Positions 59,771 to 64,000 of a stretch of DNA of 64,000 nt are shown here, in pieces. The stretch is from Microvirga mediterraneensis. GTDB lineage: Bacteria > Pseudomonadota > Alphaproteobacteria > Rhizobiales > Beijerinckiaceae. The notes beneath the pieces were generated by a model, which was given only the letters and a program-made list of their open reading frames with translations, did no database searches and was not told where the DNA came from. A program made the translations under genes and the position numbers. The stretch lies in contig NZ_JACDXJ010000001.1 of the NCBI RefSeq assembly GCF_013520865.1, positions 3,029,001 to 3,093,000 on the forward strand, read 5' to 3'. How positions within the stretch are numbered: position 1 is the stretch's first letter; each line of letters starts with the position of its first letter.

Positions 59771-59942
59771 CGTCAGCTTCTCCAGGCTCTTCCCCTAGGA
59801 GACCCCGAATCTGTGGCGCGTCAACAACAAATCAACCGCTGCTACGCTCGTGCGACGACCCTGAAAGTGGGTTACATTCCGGGATCGATCAGCTGCGCCA
59901 GCCGGTGCGTGATGTTGTTTTAATCAGGCAGGAAGGGATTGC

Positions 59943-60974
59943 TTATCGAAGCACGAACTTCGTGGGATCGGCTGCCGTATAGGCGCCGCTTCTCTGGAAG
60001 CCGGGGCGCGCATCGTCAGCCGGCGATCCGTAGAGGCTTGCCACCACGGGACGCGACGCGGGAGTTGCGGAACTGATCCGGGCAACCGGGCTTGCCGCCC
60101 CGGGGATCGTGCCGAGATCGAACGGACGCTCGGGCGGAAGCGGTACATTGCTGGCAACCACTCCGGAGCCTGCCGCCTGCGTCGGACGGGCCGGTGCCGC
60201 ATACGCTCCGTCATCCGGCTCGTAGGTGCGAAGCGCAATGGCCTGACGCGGTACATTGGTCTGGGGCGCCTGGGCAATCATGGTCGGCGCCGAGCCGGTC
60301 AGAGCCGCAGGCGTTCCGTCGGTCCGCAGGCTCGCCAGGAGGATGCGATCGTCGCTGCCGTTCGTGGACGCGCGGCCGACGTAATCCACGCGCACCCGGG
60401 CCGTTCCGGCCTGCCGGAACCCAAGGGCAGCGGCGGCGCGCTCGGACACGTCGATGACCCGGTTGCCGTGGAACGGCCCGCGATCGTTCACGCGGACGAT
60501 CATCGAGTGGCCGTTCTGCAGGTTGGTCACACGGGCATAGCTCGGAAGCGGCATGGTGGTGTGGGCGGCCGCAATCGAATCCCGGTCGAAGACCTCCCCG
60601 TTCGCCGTCATGCGGCCATGGAAATTGGACCCGTACCAGGACGCCAAGCCTTCACTGGAGCGAGGCGTTTCGTTGGGGACATAGGTCCGGCCGGCCACGG
60701 TGTAGGGTTTGCCGACCATATCACGGCCGCCGCCCTTGGGAACGGGCTGGCCATCGGCGACCACCTTCGGACTCGGGGCGACGCCGTATTTGGGATCGAT
60801 GCCTCCGCGGACATTGGAGGAGCAGTTGGCTGCAGTCAGCGCAATGGCGGTCACGCCTGCGACGCGAAGGAGAGTCCATCGATTGAAGGAAGAGGCATTC
60901 CCCTTCAGCTCGGTCGTCACTTCTGCGCGATTCGAAGGCATGTGGTCTCGCATTCCATTATCCGCACCGTGCAT
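59943..60974 (-). CDS. rlpA: RlpA-type septal lytic transglycosylase lipoprotein
   Basis: A 343-residue protein with a double-psi beta-barrel (about 88-185, EGLASWYGSNFHGRMTANGE, MIVRVNDRGPFHGNRVIDVS) found in RlpA. The N-terminal hydrophobic segment (about 33-50) ends LTAANC with a candidate lipid-bearing Cys51; Asn before the Cys is unusual, so lipidation is not certain. Starts at Met8 or Met12 are equally possible. The C-terminal half is low-complexity and lacks a clear SPOR domain. It is upstream of the carboxypeptidase gene, fitting a cell-wall role. Confidence 0.87.
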   Translation of the reverse strand: MHGADNGMRDHMPSNRAEVTTELKGNASSFNRWTLLRVAGVTAIALTAANCSSNVRGGIDPKYGVAPSPKVVADGQPVPKGGGRDMVGKPYTVAGRTYVPNETPRSSEGLASWYGSNFHGRMTANGEVFDRDSIAAAHTTMPLPSYARVTNLQNGHSMIVRVNDRGPFHGNRVIDVSERAAAALGFRQAGTARVRVDYVGRASTNGSDDRILLASLRTDGTPAALTGSAPTMIAQAPQTNVPRQAIALRTYEPDDGAYAAPARPTQAAGSGVVASNVPLPPERPFDLGTIPGAASPVARISSATPASRPVVASLYGSPADDARPGFQRSGAYTAADPTKFVLR

Positions 60975-61417
60975 GGCAGAGCCGGGGTTAGCCCGGGCAT
61001 CGAGCCAAAGTGCTTTCGGGTCCTTAAAGGAAAGTTAAATAGCCGCGCTTGTCAATGGCAAAGCTATGAATTTCGAAACATCATATCGATTTTATGTTTA
61101 TCCAATATTTTCAGTTGGATACATCAGTTTCTTCCGTTAAAGCTTCAGCGCATGCTCGTTCCCGAGGACCAAGCTGACTCTTGAGACTTCGGCCGGGACC
61201 GCATTCGGAGCTTTAAGGGATGAAACCAAAAACCCTTATTCGCCAGCACCTTATATCGTGATGATCGCCGTCAGCCGTTATTCGGCCTAGCGAATCCTCC
61301 CGAAGAACGGCCCGGAAGCATGCTCAAGCCTGTCCCATGGTCTCGTTTGAGATGTTTTGGTTAATGAATCGGTCCCGCCGAAGCAGCCCTGACGACTGGA
61401 AACGCGAAACTGGACGA
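60975..61417. other. Intergenic region with an AT-rich pocket
   Basis: These 443 bases between rlpA and tRNA-Ser hold no convincing gene. Around 61060-61140 the sequence is markedly AT-rich (TTTATGTTTATCC, AATATTTTCAGTTGG), with a small inverted repeat ATCCAA/TTGGAT. It may contain promoters for rlpA on the minus strand. Confidence 0.5.
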
Positions 61418-61507
<90 letters not shown>

Positions 61508-61586
61508 GGAAACGGTGAGCACCGCCCTGCCGTCAAATCCTCTCTAAGGCCGGGGCCCGTGACACGTCAACAGAAACGGGTCGTCG

Positions 61587-61608
61587 GGAGCATCGGATCC
61601 GATGCTCC
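61587..61608. terminator. Perfect 22-base palindrome after the repeat-protein gene
   Basis: GGAGCATCGGA is followed at once by its exact reverse complement. It lies 31 bases beyond the stop of the minus-strand repeat protein and before tRNA-Ser. It could end transcription of that gene, though a T-run is weak; it may also be a mobile palindrome, as related AGCATCGGATCC motifs are common in the order. Confidence 0.5.
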
Positions 61609-61638
61609 GGCCGTCCAGGGATGATGCGCGCCGACGCC

Positions 61639-64000
61639 TCACGACCAGTGGGTCCTGGCGGATTCGATCTGGAGGTCGTCGACGGGCTGGACGTGATCTG
61701 CGACGGGCTGATCGAGCTCCACGGGCTGGTGCATCGCCGTCTCCGGAGCCTGACCGGCGTCTATCTGTTCGGTCCAGGCTCCTCCGGCGCCATGGCCCGG
61801 ATCGATCGTGCCATCGGCCATCATCAAGAGAATGTCGGACCCGGACAGATCCTGGGTGGTCCCGGAAGCCGCGGCCGCCATGAGGCCATGGGCCTCGACC
61901 GTGGATGGCGGAGGCTCATCCACGACCACCTCGATGGTCTGCGGCACCGAGGCGGCTCCCTCGCTGTCGAAGAGCGTCACGCCGATGCTGCGGGATCCGG
62001 CCGCGAGGCCGCTCGTGTCCACGCTCTCCAGCACGAGGGATTGCAGCACGGCCGAGTAGACCTCAGGCGCCGCAGACCCGCTCAGGGTCAAAGTCCCCAT
62101 ATGCGCCTCATAGCCTCCGCCGACGACCTCGATGCCTGTGTCCCCGATCATCATGCGCCCGTTTTCCTCGTGCAGCACGAAGCCGTCGAAATCGAGCCTG
62201 TCGCCGGCCTGCGCGCCGGCGAGCGTTACGGTCGCGCCGCCGAGCTGGGGACTGTCCACGTCATGCGCCGCGACGAGGCCTAGCGCGCTTGCCTGATGGG
62301 CGCCCGCCTCTGCATGAGCCGGTGCGGTCAGGGCAAGTTCCGGCGCATCGTTCACGGCGTCGATTGTCACGGTGAAGGGCGTCGTCGTCGTCGCGGTGCC
62401 GCCTGCCGTTTCGGTGCTCGTGGCCTGGAGCATTAGGTGAAGAGTTCCGTTCCAGTCCTGCGCGGGATGGAGCTGCAGCCCCGGGAGAACGTCGGCCGCA
62501 ACCCGCCACACGCCGCCTCCAAGGGATGTGCCCTGGGACAGGGTGAAGCCGTCCGGAACGCCCAGGATGCTGACTGTCAGCGCCTCCGAGCCGTCCGTGT
62601 CCAAGAGGGCGGCGGACAGGTTCAGCGCGATGGCATTGTCCTCCTGCCCGGCCGCATCCTGGGCCGTTGCGACCGGCGCGTCGGCGACCGCATGGACGGT
62701 GACCGCGTGCGTGCCCGTCACCTCCCGGCTGACGGAGATGCCGTTGCCCGTATCCGTGATCGTCGCCTTCAGGGTCAGGGTGAAGTCCGCATCGCTGTGC
62801 TCAGCCGGATTGACCTTGATCAGGCCTGCCCGCAGATCGGCCGTCGCGACCAGCCATGTGCCCGGCGCGAGCTGCGATCCGAGATTGAGGCTCGCACCTG
62901 TCGGCAGGCCAGACACCTGGGTGAACTCGGACCAAGTCTCCGAGCCATCGTTGTCCATCAGCGTGAAAGTCGGATTGAGGACGATCGACGTACCCTCGTC
63001 TCCCGTGCTCGCACCGCTGATCGTGCCGGCATCCGCCACCGGGTTGACGCCGATGGTGAAGTCCCGGGACGTGCGGGCCACCGACCCACCGGAGCTTTCG
63101 GTCGCGATGCCGGTGAGCGTGAGGGTAAACTGCCCCGACACGTTCGCCGGAGGTGTGAAACTCAGGTTGCCGAGTTGGGCCGGCGTGAGCAGCCAGCTGC
63201 CGTCGGGCTGCCTGGTTCCCGCGTTCAGGCTCGCTCCGGCCGGCAGTCCGCTGAGGACGAAGCTCAGGCTTTCCGAGCCATCCGTGTCGAAAAGGGCACC
63301 CGCCAAGCCGGTCAGCCTGATGGAGGTGTCCTCGTTTCCGGTGAAATCGCGCACCGTGACGTTCGGCGCATCGGCCACCGCCTCGACCTGCACGCGGAAG
63401 CTTGCCTCGCTCGTGGCCGTGTCGCCATTGGTTTCCCGCGCGGTGGCCCGCATGGTGAGGCCGAAAGTGCCGGAGAAGTTCTCCGGGGGAACGATGGCAA
63501 GACCCGGCAGGTCGGCAGGCGCCACGATCCAGCTCCCGTCGGATTGCCGCGTGCCGTAGGTAAGGCTCGCCCCGGAGGGTAACCCCAGAATGACCACGGA
63601 CAGCACCTCGGAGCCGTCCCGATCCGTCAGGGCCGCCGAGAGATTCAGGGCAATCGGCTGGTCCTCCAGGCCGGTCGCATCGCGGACGGCCACTACGGGG
63701 GCGTCGGCGACGGCATCGACATCGACCCGGAACGTCGCCTCCGTGGTTGCAACAGAACCGTTGGAGACTTCCCGTGCATGCGCCTGAACGGTCAGGTTCA
63801 TGGTGCCGCTCCAGTCGGCAGGCGGCTTCACGGTCAGTCCCGCGAGTTGCGACGGCGTCAGAGTCCAGCTGCCGTCGCCGTTGTTGATGCCCTTGGAAAG
63901 CCTTGCGCCCTCGGGCAGTCCCTGGATGACCACCGAGAGAACTTCCGAACCGTCGGTGTCGACCAGGGCAGCCGACACGTCGAGAGCAATCGTCCCGTCC
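61639..64000 (-). CDS. Large Ig/cadherin-like tandem-repeat protein, C-terminal part (partial)
   Basis: The frame is open to the right edge; 787 residues of the C-terminal side are seen. About five tandem modules of 100-115 residues repeat the pattern EDQPIALNLSAAL, DTDGSEVLSVVILGLP, GASLNAGT, DGSWLLTPAQL, then AVADAPVV. A different C-terminal region (about the last 230 residues, DVDSPQLGGATVTLAGAQ, VYSAVLQSLVLESVD) follows. The last module boundaries VNPVADAG and DAVNDAPEL are typical of VCBS/cadherin-type adhesins. No RTX block was seen before the stop. It is probably a secreted or surface adhesin. The N-terminus is outside the window. Confidence 0.82.
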   Translation of the reverse strand, partial: DGTIALDVSAALVDTDGSEVLSVVIQGLPEGARLSKGINNGDGSWTLTPSQLAGLTVKPPADWSGTMNLTVQAHAREVSNGSVATTEATFRVDVDAVADAPVVAVRDATGLEDQPIALNLSAALTDRDGSEVLSVVILGLPSGASLTYGTRQSDGSWIVAPADLPGLAIVPPENFSGTFGLTMRATARETNGDTATSEASFRVQVEAVADAPNVTVRDFTGNEDTSIRLTGLAGALFDTDGSESLSFVLSGLPAGASLNAGTRQPDGSWLLTPAQLGNLSFTPPANVSGQFTLTLTGIATESSGGSVARTSRDFTIGVNPVADAGTISGASTGDEGTSIVLNPTFTLMDNDGSETWSEFTQVSGLPTGASLNLGSQLAPGTWLVATADLRAGLIKVNPAEHSDADFTLTLKATITDTGNGISVSREVTGTHAVTVHAVADAPVATAQDAAGQEDNAIALNLSAALLDTDGSEALTVSILGVPDGFTLSQGTSLGGGVWRVAADVLPGLQLHPAQDWNGTLHLMLQATSTETAGGTATTTTPFTVTIDAVNDAPELALTAPAHAEAGAHQASALGLVAAHDVDSPQLGGATVTLAGAQAGDRLDFDGFVLHEENGRMMIGDTGIEVVGGGYEAHMGTLTLSGSAAPEVYSAVLQSLVLESVDTSGLAAGSRSIGVTLFDSEGAASVPQTIEVVVDEPPPSTVEAHGLMAAAASGTTQDLSGSDILLMMADGTIDPGHGAGGAWTEQIDAGQAPETAMHQPVELDQPVADHVQPVDDLQIESARTHWS

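Noticed and set aside
61508..61638. Integration (att) site next to tRNA-Ser
   Set aside because: No duplicated tRNA end, integrase gene or composition change was seen on either side within the window.

Overview
The window is a GC-rich bacterial chromosome segment. Gene order and protein features point to an alphaproteobacterium of the Hyphomicrobiales (Rhizobiales), most like the Microvirga/Methylobacterium/Bradyrhizobium group. Supporting signs are the bamA-lpxD-fabZ-lpxA-lpxI-lpxB cluster, a pyruvate dehydrogenase E1 beta with its own lipoyl domain, a LexA operator of the GTTC-N7-GTTC type, the ppiD-trpEGDC-moaC-moeA-lexA order, and dispersed palindromes typical of the order. The genus is inferred from content; no search was run.

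Bases 1-4,600 hold the 3' end of bamA and the lipid A/fatty acid operon, closed by a strong bidirectional terminator. Bases 4,617-7,514 (minus) carry citrate synthase and glutamyl-tRNA synthetase. Bases 7,654-9,929 carry a comEC-like gene broken by an apparent one-base deletion. Bases 10,009-18,504 (minus) hold lexA with a perfect SOS box, then moeA, moaC, trpC, trpD, trpG, trpE and ppiD, chained by short overlaps, with an unrecognised 21-codon reading frame filling the trpE-trpG gap. Bases 18,622-21,651 hold tpiA, secG and pyrG.

Bases 21,730-29,511 are mixed: a secreted RTX-type repeat protein, a VOC protein, a UPF0719 membrane protein, a small HTH protein, kdsA, an MFS transporter, a DUF305 protein and queF. 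Bases 29,659-37,982 form the central carbon block eno-ftsB-pdhA-pdhB-(DUF6980-like)-(DUF5076)-pdhC-lpdA. The DUF6980-like gene is AT-richer than its neighbours and looks like an insertion that kept translational coupling. REP-like inverted repeats separate pdhC from lpdA.

Bases 38,180-52,187 are accessory. They hold a diguanylate cyclase, dctA, a MocR regulator divergent from an EamA exporter, a GFA-family protein, an acetyltransferase, a Tat-exported sulfatase, gene remnants, and a tartrate/sugar-acid catabolic cluster (tartrate dehydrogenase, D-tartrate dehydratase, IlvD/Edd dehydratase) with a divergent GntR regulator and candidate operator.

Bases 52,192-60,974 (minus) return to a housekeeping cluster (rlpA, D,D-carboxypeptidase, tmk, holB, metG, tatD-like, MBL hydrolase), with a glycoside hydrolase family 1 gene inserted between metG and tatD. 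The window ends with tRNA-Ser(UGA) and the C-terminal part of a large secreted repeat protein that runs off the right edge. No CRISPR array, intact insertion sequence, prophage or defence island was seen. The observations most worth following are the trpE-trpG micro-ORF, the insertion in the pdh operon, the comEC frameshift, the GH1 insertion and the tartrate cluster with its regulator.
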